Source: Paenibacillus tundrae
GTDB taxonomy: Bacteria > Bacillota > Bacilli > Paenibacillales > Paenibacillaceae
NCBI RefSeq assembly: GCF_030812775.1
Contig: NZ_JAUSTI010000020.1
Span: 1 to 64,000, forward strand
DNA length: 64,000 nucleotides
Direction of reading: 5' to 3'
Below are positions 36,454 to 46,352 of this stretch, piece after piece; positions within the stretch are counted from its first letter, which is position 1; each line of letters begins with the position of its first letter. The position numbers were made by a program, and so were the translations under genes. The notes beneath the pieces are model-generated. The model saw only the letters and a list, made by a program, of their open reading frames with translations, was not told where the DNA came from and did not search any database.

Positions 36454-38766
36454 CTAGGAATGCAGCGCGGTCTTCGTCTGACTTGTAGCAGATTGACCTA
36501 GATGCCCTTTCATCCGCGCTAATTCTGTACCCGCCAGCATCATAATTCCAATCCCGTGGTTGTCGTTGGTAACTGTCAGGAGATCCTTGTTGTAATACTC
36601 TGCTGTGAATGCGTATCTTGATCCACTACATACCCCATGCACATTACCTTGACGGTCAATCGCATACTTCGTTAACCCATTCCACGCCTGCTCCGCCGCC
36701 ACAATATAACGTTCAGGATGACGGAACCATCCAAATCGAACGCCTCGGGAAAATCCGTAGGTAAACATAGCTGTACACGATGCCTCCAGGTACGTATCTG
36801 CATCATTCAATACCTGGTGCCATAACCCGCTTGGGTCTTGAAGTGCAGCATACCCCTCACATAGTTCATTATAAAAATCAATCAACGCTGGGCGATCCGC
36901 ATGCCCTTCAGGAAGAGCCTCCAGCACCTCCGTTAACGAGAATAGTGTCCAACCATTTCCCCGCCCCCATGGCACTCGTGTCGCTTGCCCATATTTGAAG
37001 TCATATACATGGGACATGATTTTGTAATCAGACATAAATAGATACTTTCGGTATAACAAAAACTGTCTAGCCGCTTCATCCAGAGCTGCTGTATTTCCCG
37101 TCAAGCGGGCATAACGAACCAGAAACGGTGTGCTCATATACAGATCGTCCGCCCACATCGTATTCTCGGCATATTCCCCAGTGCACTCGCGGTAAAAAGC
37201 ACCATCCTCCTGGCGTTCCAATCGAGATAACATAAAATCAGCAATCCGTGCAGCAATCGGTAGGGCTGTTGGTTCCTGATGCTCTGAATACGCTTCCAGC
37301 ATAGCTGAGCCAAACGAACCACAATTGTCCAACATCTTGAGCATCACCAACTGTTGGTTCACTGCCGGGAATCCGTACTGCTCCCTATCCCACAACGAAT
37401 ATTCGTACATCCGAGTACATGTCTGCACATGTTCAACTGCATACCGCGTAATATCCGGTCGCTGTAAATGACGGCCAGCCTGTAACAAGCCATACACGGT
37501 TACACCAAGTGGATAATCCCAACGTCCATAGTTGGTCACGCTACCTACCGTCCACTTATTGCTAAGCATTGCATTCTCATAGTACGGGCGTACCCAAACA
37601 TCTGGTCGATCCAACCGCCAATACGTCTTCTCCTCTGATGAAGGATAGGATGGCGATGAATCCGTTGTATCCGTAGCATATACCCGATCGAATCGATTCA
37701 TATCTTGCGCCGCTGGTTCAGCTCCAGCCTTGAACGGCCCAGCATATAACCATGATTCTCCGGACACACCGTGTACTCGCTGCGGCAGTTCGAACTTTAA
37801 TTCTTTTCCATTTACCGAGGCCGTTAATGTAAATTGCCACGGCGTCTCTGCATCGCTACATTCACTGCACACCAACAATTCGCTCCGTCCAAAAGAAGCA
37901 TCCACTTCCTCCGTAAATGAACCTGCTTCTGCAAGCCGGATTACTTCTTCACCTTGATACCACACTTGGATCGGACTAGAGCAGGTTCCAGATAATTGAA
38001 CCTTCGCTCCTGTCGCATCGTTGTTGTTCAGACGAGTTCTTGCATACACCCGGTGGCCAGGAAGATGTCCATATATACGCTCCAGAGTAGGCATGACTTG
38101 TTGGGCTTCTGACCACTCGGGGTTAGGAAACCATGTCAATCCCGTATCCTGTTCTTTTCCTATTAAATTCAGCGCAGTCTGCCTACCACCGGATGAACCC
38201 ATTGTTAACGAGATATCCTGGTTAGAGAGATTGGAATATACCCAGCCTGCTTGCCCCAGTCTTTCTTCAAAAGGAGAAAGTACATTCAGAATGCGAACCT
38301 TACCCTCGTCAGATCCGAATTGACACCCAAAACCAGCAGGGGTGCAGCTCATTTGTAACAGCAACGTGTTCCAGCCTGGTTTAATATCAATTCCCAATTT
38401 CACCGTTGCGTCTGGGGTAATTTCATCTATAACTGTAGAGCGGTACACGAGTTGCTCATTAAAATAAAATCGAACGGGACCATAACACCGGATAAGCACA
38501 TCCAGGTTACGGTCTTCATCCCCCCAGACCAGCGCTGCAGCGTAAACCGTCTGCCCTTTCTCTGCTTCTGGAAAGCGTTTACCTAAATTCAGATCATACA
38601 ACCCTTTATCATTCTGCATAATGCCCGACTTCTGAAATAAACGATATACGAAATCAGCTTGGGCATTGGCTCCAATATATCGCTCAGCCAGCACTTTCAA
38701 TACCTGATCCTGATCATCCCCGAAACGATAGTACATGCTCTGTGGTTCACTGAAATAGGTTGTCAT
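36454..38766 (-). CDS. Glycoside hydrolase family 105 (unsaturated glycuronyl hydrolase-like)
   Basis: 770 residues, about twice the usual GH105 length of 350-380. An N-terminal half (about 1-370) appears to hold beta-rich accessory domains (FYFNEQLVYRST, GWNTLLLQM regions). The C-terminal half (about 380-750) is an alpha/alpha-barrel with NYGRWDYPLGVTVYGL, MWADDLYMSTPFLVRY and RGNGWTLFSLTEVL, the features of YteR/YesR-like enzymes. These hydrolyse the unsaturated uronic acid left by pectate or rhamnogalacturonan lyases; an Asp of the WADD motif is the likely catalytic residue. No signal peptide is seen, so it should act in the cytoplasm on imported fragments. No transporter is adjacent. Confidence 0.85.
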   Translation of the reverse strand: MTTYFSEPQSMYYRFGDDQDQVLKVLAERYIGANAQADFVYRLFQKSGIMQNDKGLYDLNLGKRFPEAEKGQTVYAAALVWGDEDRNLDVLIRCYGPVRFYFNEQLVYRSTVIDEITPDATVKLGIDIKPGWNTLLLQMSCTPAGFGCQFGSDEGKVRILNVLSPFEERLGQAGWVYSNLSNQDISLTMGSSGGRQTALNLIGKEQDTGLTWFPNPEWSEAQQVMPTLERIYGHLPGHRVYARTRLNNNDATGAKVQLSGTCSSPIQVWYQGEEVIRLAEAGSFTEEVDASFGRSELLVCSECSDAETPWQFTLTASVNGKELKFELPQRVHGVSGESWLYAGPFKAGAEPAAQDMNRFDRVYATDTTDSSPSYPSSEEKTYWRLDRPDVWVRPYYENAMLSNKWTVGSVTNYGRWDYPLGVTVYGLLQAGRHLQRPDITRYAVEHVQTCTRMYEYSLWDREQYGFPAVNQQLVMLKMLDNCGSFGSAMLEAYSEHQEPTALPIAARIADFMLSRLERQEDGAFYRECTGEYAENTMWADDLYMSTPFLVRYARLTGNTAALDEAARQFLLYRKYLFMSDYKIMSHVYDFKYGQATRVPWGRGNGWTLFSLTEVLEALPEGHADRPALIDFYNELCEGYAALQDPSGLWHQVLNDADTYLEASCTAMFTYGFSRGVRFGWFRHPERYIVAAEQAWNGLTKYAIDRQGNVHGVCSGSRYAFTAEYYNKDLLTVTNDNHGIGIMMLAGTELARMKGHLGQSATSQTKTALHS

Positions 38767-38984
38767 GAAATGCCCACTTTCCTCTCCCGTGGAGTAAAAT
38801 AATAAGTATGCTAAGGGAATAACACATTAAGTATAGCGCTTAACCCAAGTGGGATATCCCCTTGATTATTGATACCATAGATCGCTTTATCGTTTTGTGG
38901 TAGTTGAATATTAATCCCAGTATACCTGACATGTTTGCTCATGGCTACAGATTTTTGATTGCGCTTACAATTTCACTCCCTACA
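38767..38984. other. Upstream region of GH105
   Basis: Contains a weak GT-rich ribosome site for the GH105 ATG and no gene. AGCGCT, flanked by partly symmetric sequence, lies near 38838 and may be a regulatory site, but it does not fit the cre consensus well. Confidence 0.35.
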
Positions 38985-39166
38985 AGTGCGTGTTCAAAAA
39001 GGGCGGTTTTCAGTACCGAGAAGATGGGATGAAGATAGAAATGGAGTAGCGGAGCGTAGGCAAACCTACGTGAGCAACGGACATTTCGGCTGAATTCCAT
39101 ATTCGATGCTGAGATGCTGCTCGTGCATCCTTCGTAATCAAAAGCGAACTTTTTGAACAACCTCTA
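38985..39166 (-). mobile_element. MITE-like repeat, copy A (inverted relative to copy B)
   Basis: About 182 bp with 10 bp perfect terminal inverted repeats GTTCAAAAAG/CTTTTTGAAC (38992-39158 between tips). The whole sequence, including flanking TAGAGGT and ACGYACT words, matches copy B at 53388-53568 in reverse orientation. No transposase is encoded; short ORFs inside are not genes. Confidence 0.75.
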
Positions 39167-39263
39167 CAAATATTTAAACAATGGTTTAAAAAAAGGAATG
39201 CGTTGCCGATATAGGTATTAGACTGGAAATTCCACTTTTTGTATTGGAAAGGAAAGATGAAAT

Positions 39264-40091
39264 TTGAATACGCTTGAATCTTTGGTAAATGCAATGCCTT
39301 TTGTCAGTCAAATGTTTCGTGATGATGTATCGATCTCCATTAATGATCATGAGAAAGTTTTATACTTTTCCGAAGCAAAAAGTTTGGAAATTGGTGTAAA
39401 AGTCGGCGATGAGCTGCATGATGATTATAAGAATTTCAAAATGTTAGTTAATAAAGATACACGTACCGTGGCACGGATGCCTGGTGATCTACAAGGTAGA
39501 CCGTTCGACGCGATTCTCATTCCCATTAAAGAAAATGATCAAGTTGTAGGTATCCTCGGTGTAAACTATGCACTGGATAATCACATTACGCTAGAGTCAC
39601 TAATTACTGAAAATGAAAGCACGATTAACGCCCTCGTTGGTGGCATTCAACAAATTGCGGCACATTCAGAAGAACTGTCCGCGACATCAGAAGAAATTCT
39701 GCGTAACTCCAAGCAAGCGGTAGAGAACTCGGTCAGTGTAACCAAAGTAACCAACGTGATTCGTGAAGTATCTGAACAAACGAACCTGCTCGGCTTGAAT
39801 GCTATGATTGAAGCTGCTCGCGTAGGTGATCTGGGAAGTGGCTTCGGGGTTGTTGCGAGCGAAGTGCGCAAACTGTCCGATCATACGAAACAAGCGGCGG
39901 CTGATATCGAAACCTCCCTCGGTAGTGTCCAGGACTCCATGAAACATATGGAGCAAGAGATTGGTCAGATTACAACAGCAACGGTAGATCAAGCACAGCT
40001 CGTAAGTGAGTTCATGGAAAGTATTGATAAGCTGAGCCACACCAGTGCGGATCTCAAAACATTCGTGCATAAGATGTTATCGCTCGAATAA
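39264..40091 (+). CDS. Soluble methyl-accepting chemotaxis-like receptor (YfmS type)
   Basis: 275 residues with no membrane segment. An N-terminal ligand region (about 1-110: VLYFSEAKSLEIGVKVGDEL, then PIKENDQVVGILGVNYALD) looks like a small PAS/Cache-like fold. The C-terminal signalling helix pair has the hairpin tip EVSEQTNLLGLNAMIEAARV, matching the MCP core that contacts CheA/CheW. The start is TTG with GGAAAGG upstream; a nearby ATG is out of frame. It resembles B. subtilis soluble receptor YfmS in size. It is monocistronic and ends at a strong terminator. The ligand is unknown. Confidence 0.85.
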   Translation: MNTLESLVNAMPFVSQMFRDDVSISINDHEKVLYFSEAKSLEIGVKVGDELHDDYKNFKMLVNKDTRTVARMPGDLQGRPFDAILIPIKENDQVVGILGVNYALDNHITLESLITENESTINALVGGIQQIAAHSEELSATSEEILRNSKQAVENSVSVTKVTNVIREVSEQTNLLGLNAMIEAARVGDLGSGFGVVASEVRKLSDHTKQAAADIETSLGSVQDSMKHMEQEIGQITTATVDQAQLVSEFMESIDKLSHTSADLKTFVHKMLSLE

Positions 40092-40152
40092 CCTCTGTTT
40101 CAACCTGTAAGATATCCTTGAAGCTATATGTACATATGTTTAGACACCAAAG

Positions 40153-40200
40153 AGCCTCCGTCCTGCCATTCCTTATTGGGAAGTCAGCGGAGGCTTTTTT
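40153..40200 (+). terminator. Terminator of the chemoreceptor gene
   Basis: AGCCTCCG (40153-40160) pairs with CGGAGGCT (40188-40195) and is followed by a run of T. On the opposite strand only CTTT follows the stem, so it may stop the convergent phosphatase gene less well. Confidence 0.8.
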
Positions 40201-40212
40201 GCTTGGTTTATC

Positions 40213-41043
40213 TTAGTTATTCATATCGATTTCGACCGCAACACCATAGTGGTCAGATACAACAGGCCCATGCTTGCCATTAAGAACAACCGTTGAAGAC
40301 TTCGCCTGCACAGGACGATTCGAGAAGATATAATCAATGCGCAGTGGCTGACTGTTATTCGCCCATCCAGCAATGGCTTTGACAACTGTTGCACCATCAT
40401 CCTTCTGCGCTGCTGTGGTATAGAGATCATGCCACCCATGACTCATCATGTAGTCATACCCCTGTCCCCGGATTTCGGCTACATTATTGAAATCTCCCAT
40501 AATATACAAAGGTTCATTCATATACGGCGCAAGCTTGCTCTCGGTTAAATCCCACTGTCCTTTGAAAGGCTCCTGCTCGTCATCCCACCAGTTATAATGT
40601 CCATTCACGAACCATGCCTTTTCACCATCCGTCACCGTCTGGATACCGACGATCTTGCGTGTGCGGTAGTTGTTGTAATCCCGCATGTGGGATACATATT
40701 CCCCAAATGCCTGTGTAATTGGCGTTCGGCTTAGAATCGCCAGTCCTTCATCATATCTGCGGAATCCGACATGGGTAGGAATCCAGGTCCAGTAATACTT
40801 TTCAGATAATTGTGTTAACAGCACATAAGCATAATTGTCTTTTTTGACCACAATGTCTGAATCTATGGCAAAATAGTGCTCCAGCTCTGCCGTAGTTAAG
40901 GCCTCTTCCTGAATCGATTGGTTGACCTCCTGCATGGAGATGATGTCAAATTGATGTGTATTAATAAACTCAGCCAATTGGCTGATCTTGTTCAGTTGAT
41001 CTTCTTCTGCCCAAGCGTGTGCGTTTAAGGTAAGTATTTTCAT
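40213..41043 (-). CDS. Endonuclease/exonuclease/phosphatase (EEP) family hydrolase
   Basis: 276 residues from the chosen start. Motifs of the DNase I-like fold appear in order: KILTLNAHAW (N7), SMQEVNQS (metal-binding Glu), NGHYNWW, YIMGDFNNV, and the C-terminal SDHYGVAVEI with the catalytic Asp-His pair. Members cleave phosphodiester or phosphomonoester bonds in nucleic acids, sugars or lipids; the substrate is not predictable. There is no signal peptide. A frame extends to 41112, but the start at 41043 has GGAGAG 7 nt upstream and begins directly at the first strand, so it is preferred. Confidence 0.87.
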   Translation of the reverse strand: MKILTLNAHAWAEEDQLNKISQLAEFINTHQFDIISMQEVNQSIQEEALTTAELEHYFAIDSDIVVKKDNYAYVLLTQLSEKYYWTWIPTHVGFRRYDEGLAILSRTPITQAFGEYVSHMRDYNNYRTRKIVGIQTVTDGEKAWFVNGHYNWWDDEQEPFKGQWDLTESKLAPYMNEPLYIMGDFNNVAEIRGQGYDYMMSHGWHDLYTTAAQKDDGATVVKAIAGWANNSQPLRIDYIFSNRPVQAKSSTVVLNGKHGPVVSDHYGVAVEIDMNN

Positions 41044-41322
41044 AAACTCTCTCCTGCCTGATTTTAATGTTAGGTATCGCCTGTTCTTGCATGGTTCCTC
41101 GGTAGAATACATACCCTAAGCATACACAATACACGCACATTTCGCATACATATGGCTACGATGAACTTGTCTTCATGGAGAAATGAATTCACCAAAAGTT
41201 TGTTTCATTCACAGAACTCCTGCACGGATTGTCCTATAACTGATATGATATATACATTAAATTCACACCTTTAACGTCAGAACGTGTTGAATGATGAACC
41301 TATGATTTCCCCAGGAGATGGA

Positions 41323-43098
41323 ATGATGAACATACCCAATGAAATGATCATGGATGATGCACAGTGGCAACAATTGATTCGTGAAATTGCGGATCATTTC
41401 GATAACCTGACCATTATGCGCGGATTCCAATATTATAAACAGAAACGTGTTGGCCCATTAACGTTTACTGAACAGCAATGCATTCATGCCATGGTTCAAG
41501 GTACTGAAGAATATGAAGTGCTGCTGAGTATGCAGTCCTTACCGACAAGCGATTGCCCTTGCCCAGTACATTCTCTTTGTAAACATATGATCGCTGTTCT
41601 TATGAGTTACGCTGAAAGCATGGGGCGTCCTGTTCATGCCATTGTGAACGCCCATTCGAGCACTGCTCTGAAACAATCCGTGAAGCCTACCCCTGCTATA
41701 TCATCGGTACGCTCGGATTTTGAAACTCGTGCACAGGAGCTTGAGACACCAGACAATCTGTACAGCCAAATAAAGGAACAAGCGATGGATCTTGCTACGC
41801 TACCTATTCCGGAATGGCATAAACTGTTTCGAAGCTGTCTCAACCGTCTGGGGGTAGGAACGGCAAGTACAAGCTATATACAGGCTGCAACCGACGAGCT
41901 CTATGCCATTAAACCCAAATTATCTCCAGGCATGGATCAAATATTTGACCTACACGTGCATATGTACCTTATGCGCTTCTGTATACCTGGCCGTAATCCG
42001 AACACCAATTCGCCTGTCTATCTTAGTTATCCTGCCCAGCTTGCTGTAGATGCTCTTCAGAGAAGCATAGAGAAGGATCTAAATCGCTCACTCGATCTAT
42101 CCAATCTGACTGACGAGCAGCACGTGCAGCATTGGAAACGGCTTGAGGAAACGGTAACCTATCTCCGTAAGCAGATGTTGTCCGAAACGTCTAGCATCAT
42201 GGTATTTACATCCATCTATCGCGACTTGTGGTTAAACTGGCTAGTGCCTCACCTACACCAACAAGATGAGCTAGAAGCTGAATTGACAGCTCTACGCGAA
42301 ATTGAACATAAATTAAATGATGACTCCGTTTCTACTAGTACAACTCCTGGAAGTGTGCTAAATATGAACCCTAGCAGTTCAGGCACAGGAACGAGTACAC
42401 CTAATAGAAGACCACCCACGCTTCCACTACCTTTGGTGTTAGCACAGGGCTGGATATACTTTCACCTGAAACGGGATTCGGAAGCTTGGCAGATCTTAAC
42501 GAGCGGAAGCTCAGCCTATGGCATTCCACCAGAGCATGTATTGCACTATCTGCACGTATTGGTGGAACAATTGGATTGGAATAGGCTCGGACATTGGCTG
42601 GCAGAGCTCGGACCGTTGCTTGCGAATCGCCGCAATGATCCATTACATGATTACATGCAACTCTGGGACACTGTTATTCAGGAGCTTCCCGAAACAGAAG
42701 ATACGATGTGGAATACACTTGTTAGCATGTTGCCCCATTCTCGGCCTGCCTATGAGGATGCTCTTCATCGTCGCAGCCAGTGGCGGCGTTGGATCGATTT
42801 TCAGCTTAGTACGGGGGCGGAGCCGCTCGAATTCCGTGTCGCAGTACTTCAACCCATCGAGAAAGACGCACCCGAACTGCTGCTACCTTTCTACCATCAA
42901 GCCGTCGAACGTTATATCGGACACAAAAACAGAGACGGGTATAAAGCAGCGGTTAAGTTGTTAAAGCGACTGGCGAAACTATACAAAAAATTGAAGCAAG
43001 AAGAACGCTGGGAGCAGTTTATCACGGCTCTCGCAGTTCGTAATAGCAGACTGCGTGCTCTGCAGGAAGAGCTTCGGAAAGGTAAATTAATCTCATGA
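41323..43098 (+). CDS. ywqB: SWIM zinc-finger protein (YwqB-like)
   Basis: 591 residues from the chosen start. A SWIM motif CxCx(n)CxH is seen at about residues 80-90 (CPCPVHSLCKH), a zinc finger for DNA or protein binding. The rest is helical with a Ser/Thr-rich linker near residue 345-365. AGGAG 5 nt before 41323 favours that ATG over the GTG at 41284. The stop overlaps the SNF2 gene start by 4 nt. The same pair, ywqB-ywqA, occurs in B. subtilis, so the two proteins probably act together on DNA; their role is not established here. Confidence 0.85.
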   Translation: MMNIPNEMIMDDAQWQQLIREIADHFDNLTIMRGFQYYKQKRVGPLTFTEQQCIHAMVQGTEEYEVLLSMQSLPTSDCPCPVHSLCKHMIAVLMSYAESMGRPVHAIVNAHSSTALKQSVKPTPAISSVRSDFETRAQELETPDNLYSQIKEQAMDLATLPIPEWHKLFRSCLNRLGVGTASTSYIQAATDELYAIKPKLSPGMDQIFDLHVHMYLMRFCIPGRNPNTNSPVYLSYPAQLAVDALQRSIEKDLNRSLDLSNLTDEQHVQHWKRLEETVTYLRKQMLSETSSIMVFTSIYRDLWLNWLVPHLHQQDELEAELTALREIEHKLNDDSVSTSTTPGSVLNMNPSSSGTGTSTPNRRPPTLPLPLVLAQGWIYFHLKRDSEAWQILTSGSSAYGIPPEHVLHYLHVLVEQLDWNRLGHWLAELGPLLANRRNDPLHDYMQLWDTVIQELPETEDTMWNTLVSMLPHSRPAYEDALHRRSQWRRWIDFQLSTGAEPLEFRVAVLQPIEKDAPELLLPFYHQAVERYIGHKNRDGYKAAVKLLKRLAKLYKKLKQEERWEQFITALAVRNSRLRALQEELRKGKLIS

Positions 43099-46000
43099 GC
43101 CTTAACCACCCTTACACCGAAACGATTGAAGTTCACGTTGCCCTAACGGGATACGGAGATGCCCTGTTCTATGGTGCACTCAATACCCACCACTTTGTAT
43201 CGGGACAATCACTCAAGCAACGGTTATTCGCTTGGCATGCTCCTTCGTTCTATGGTACGGAGCTCGAAACCCGCCAGCTTGAAGACATTGAACTTGTAGT
43301 GCTGCCCGCAGAAGAAGTGATTCCTTTCTTCGCAGACATGCACACCTTACTGCATATTGAATGGAGATGGGATGAGCAGGCTGCCCATCTGATTCAGCTT
43401 GCTCCAGTGCTGGCTGCCACGATTGAAGATCGCAAATATATTCCTAGCTTCACTGCTCATCGTACAGGGCAACTGCAATGGATCTGGGATTCAGATCGGT
43501 TGAAGCAACAGGATCGAGCTGCGCTAACCAAAGCCATCGAGCAAACCGATGAGAGCTATATCGAAGGTCTCGGTGCGGCTTACTCCGCTTCCGTATTCCA
43601 GCGATGGTACAGCACGGAGGAAGCAGCCACAGATCTGAGACGCGAGTTCCCGCAGCTATTCCCGCAGAATGGGGAACCTCCACGGACATTTGGCATGGAT
43701 GCTCAATCATGGCTCGTCTCGATCGGCTGGAAAGCAGATGCTGCACCCTTCCGGCCACTTCTACAATTGCTGGAGCCAGACGATGATGAGCCTTCATGGC
43801 GATTACGATTGGTGCTGCAAAACAAGCTGGATGCCGCTTCACTTATTCCAGTGCGACTGGATTCACGCGGCCGGCTTGAGGGGGAATGGCCTGAGGGCTG
43901 GACAGCCTTCATTCTAGATCGATCTGCCGCATGGTTGGAGCAATTGCGGGCACACCTTCCACGCATTAGCCGTGAGGTCAGTGGTAGCCGTGATGTACTC
44001 AGTGATCCGCTAGGAGACCAAGAGGCGTGGCAGTTCCTCACGATTGACAGCGGACGACTGCTAGAGTCGGGCTGGCAAGTATTGCTGCCAGGCTGGTGGG
44101 AAGCCGCACGGAAGAAAAAACCGAAGCTGCGTGCGAAGGTTAAGCCGGAGGAGGGCAGTGAACGCGGACAGTCCTTCTTCGGACTGGACTCCATCATTCA
44201 TTTTGACTGGCGTATAGCTATTGGCGACTCAGATCTGACGGAAGAGGAATTCGCTGATCTAGTGGCTCGTAATGAACGGCTCGTTCGTTTTCGCGGAGAA
44301 TGGGTTCCTCTAGACCCTGCTCTTCTTGAGCAGATTCGAAGAGCGATGGGCGGCGTGGATCGGGAGCAAGGTCTCTCTTTCCAAGATATCCTGCACCTGC
44401 ATCTGTTGCACAATGAACAACGTGAATATCGCAATCAGAAATGGAAGGAAGGACAGCAAGCCGAGGAAGAAGAGCAACCTCAGGCTAATGAGAACATTCA
44501 GCTGGAGGTAGAACTGAATGAACATCTACACAGGGTGATCGCACAGCTCGGAGGCGGACAAGGTGGTGCACCTTCCCTCCCTATTCCGGAAGGGCTACAG
44601 GCTGAGCTTCGTTCCTATCAAAAGGAAGGCTTTGCATGGCTTGGATTCCTACGCCGGTTCGGACTCGGCGCTTGCCTTGCCGATGATATGGGGCTCGGTA
44701 AGACGATCCAGTTCATCACATATCTGCTGCATCTGAAGGAAAATGAACCACGTTCCCCGGAGCAAGCACCAGCACTTCTCATCTGTCCAACGTCCGTACT
44801 AGGCAACTGGCAGAAAGAGATTAGCCGATTCGCACCTTCCATAAACGTGATGCTGCATTATGGAGCCAAACGGCTTAGTGAAGAAGCATTCCGCTCAGCT
44901 ACAGAGCAGGTGGATATCATTATTACATCCTATGCAACGGCAACGCTCGATCAGGAGATGTTGCAGTCTTATACCTGGGCATCCATCTGTCTGGATGAAG
45001 CACAAAATATTAAAAATGCCCAAACGAAGCAATCTATGGCCGTCCGCAGTTTCCCTGCGAAGCACCGCATTGCACTGACGGGTACACCGATCGAGAATCG
45101 ATTGGCTGAACTATGGTCGATCTATGACTTTATTAATCCGGGTTATCTGGGCAGTGCACGAGCTTTCCAGACCCGATTCATTAGTGCTATTGAGAAGGAT
45201 AAGGATGAGCAGCGTATGCAGGATCTACAGCAATTAGTGAAACCATTCATGCTGCGCCGCAAGAAAAAAGATCCGAATATCCAGCTTGATCTGCCGGACA
45301 AAAACGAGATGAAAACCTACATTCATCTTACCGGTGAACAAAGTGCTCTATACGACCAATCCGTTCAAGCCCTGATGGATAAAATGAAAGAGCTGGAGGG
45401 CATTAAACGCAAAGGTGCAATCCTCTCTGCGTTGACTCAACTGAAGCAGCTCTGTGATCACCCACTGCTACTGACCAAAGAAGCTCTCCCAGAGACCGTG
45501 ACATCGGAGGACTCAGGTGCAACGTATGACGTGTACAGCCCACAAGACATGGCAATGCTCATTAGCCGATCTGCTAAGCTGGAACGGTTGATGGAGCTTG
45601 TCCGTGAGTTGCGAGACGAGGGTGAGCGCTGCCTTATCTTTACCCAGTACATTGGGATGGGGCAGATGCTGCAACAGGTGCTGCAACAGGAGTTGCAAGA
45701 ACCGGTATTATACCTGCATGGCGGTACCTCCAAAACAGCTCGTGATCGCATGATCGATCAGTTCCAGTCACGGACTCTTCCAGCGTCAGAACAACCGTCT
45801 GTCTTCATTCTTTCGATTAAAGCCGGCGGTGTAGGCCTTAATCTGACAGCGGCCAATCATGTATTCCATTTTGACCGCTGGTGGAACCCTGCCGTGGAGA
45901 ACCAAGCCACTGACCGAGCTTACCGGATGGGTCAGACCAAGGATGTTCAGGTGCACAAATTTATCTCCCTGGGCACACTTGAGGAGCGGATCGACGAGAT

Positions 46001-46121
46001 GCTCGAGAGCAAGCAGCAGCTTAGCGACAATATCATTACTAGCTCCGAGAACTGGATAACAGAGCTCTCGACAGATGAGCTGACAGATCTATTCACTCGC
46101 AGGCGGGACTGGTCAGGATAA
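43095..46121 (+). CDS. ywqA: SNF2-family DNA translocase/helicase (YwqA-like)
   Basis: 1008 residues. An N-terminal region of about 490 residues of the bacterial SNF2-associated type precedes the ATPase core. Motif I is DDMGLGKT (about 528), motif Ia LLICPTSVLGNW, motif II DEAQ (about 633), motif III ALTGTPIENRLAELWSI, motif V AGGVGLNLTAANHV, motif VI NQATDRAYRMGQ. The set is complete, so an active dsDNA-dependent ATPase is expected. In many bacteria these act as RapA/Rad54-like translocases. It is translated together with the SWIM protein. Confidence 0.92.
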   Translation: MSLNHPYTETIEVHVALTGYGDALFYGALNTHHFVSGQSLKQRLFAWHAPSFYGTELETRQLEDIELVVLPAEEVIPFFADMHTLLHIEWRWDEQAAHLIQLAPVLAATIEDRKYIPSFTAHRTGQLQWIWDSDRLKQQDRAALTKAIEQTDESYIEGLGAAYSASVFQRWYSTEEAATDLRREFPQLFPQNGEPPRTFGMDAQSWLVSIGWKADAAPFRPLLQLLEPDDDEPSWRLRLVLQNKLDAASLIPVRLDSRGRLEGEWPEGWTAFILDRSAAWLEQLRAHLPRISREVSGSRDVLSDPLGDQEAWQFLTIDSGRLLESGWQVLLPGWWEAARKKKPKLRAKVKPEEGSERGQSFFGLDSIIHFDWRIAIGDSDLTEEEFADLVARNERLVRFRGEWVPLDPALLEQIRRAMGGVDREQGLSFQDILHLHLLHNEQREYRNQKWKEGQQAEEEEQPQANENIQLEVELNEHLHRVIAQLGGGQGGAPSLPIPEGLQAELRSYQKEGFAWLGFLRRFGLGACLADDMGLGKTIQFITYLLHLKENEPRSPEQAPALLICPTSVLGNWQKEISRFAPSINVMLHYGAKRLSEEAFRSATEQVDIIITSYATATLDQEMLQSYTWASICLDEAQNIKNAQTKQSMAVRSFPAKHRIALTGTPIENRLAELWSIYDFINPGYLGSARAFQTRFISAIEKDKDEQRMQDLQQLVKPFMLRRKKKDPNIQLDLPDKNEMKTYIHLTGEQSALYDQSVQALMDKMKELEGIKRKGAILSALTQLKQLCDHPLLLTKEALPETVTSEDSGATYDVYSPQDMAMLISRSAKLERLMELVRELRDEGERCLIFTQYIGMGQMLQQVLQQELQEPVLYLHGGTSKTARDRMIDQFQSRTLPASEQPSVFILSIKAGGVGLNLTAANHVFHFDRWWNPAVENQATDRAYRMGQTKDVQVHKFISLGTLEERIDEMLESKQQLSDNIITSSENWITELSTDELTDLFTRRRDWSG

Positions 46122-46232
46122 CCTATCGTTATGTTCATTTCATTTCACATCAGACGATGGAATGTAGGGCTGATATAGCTTCAACTTGACGAAACATGTG
46201 AAGAGGCAGCATTCATCATCGTGAATATATCC

Positions 46233-46280
46233 CAAAAAAAGAGCGAAGACGGAATTCAATTCCGTCTTCGCTCTTTTGGG
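46233..46280. terminator. Bidirectional terminator between ywqA and the small secreted protein
   Basis: A nearly uninterrupted 16 bp stem (arms 46243-46258 and 46260-46275) with outer CCCA/TGGG pairs. Minus-strand transcripts read seven T after the stem, plus-strand ones four T. It serves both converging genes. Confidence 0.9.
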
Positions 46281-46352
46281 TTATAACCAGAATCGGGCTG
46301 TGAATTCTCTACCCCATCTAGCTACATATATTATTGCTGATACGCTTCTCGC

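Noticed and set aside
38985..39166. Complete insertion sequence
   Set aside because: Under 200 bp with no transposase frame; MITE-like is the most that can be said.
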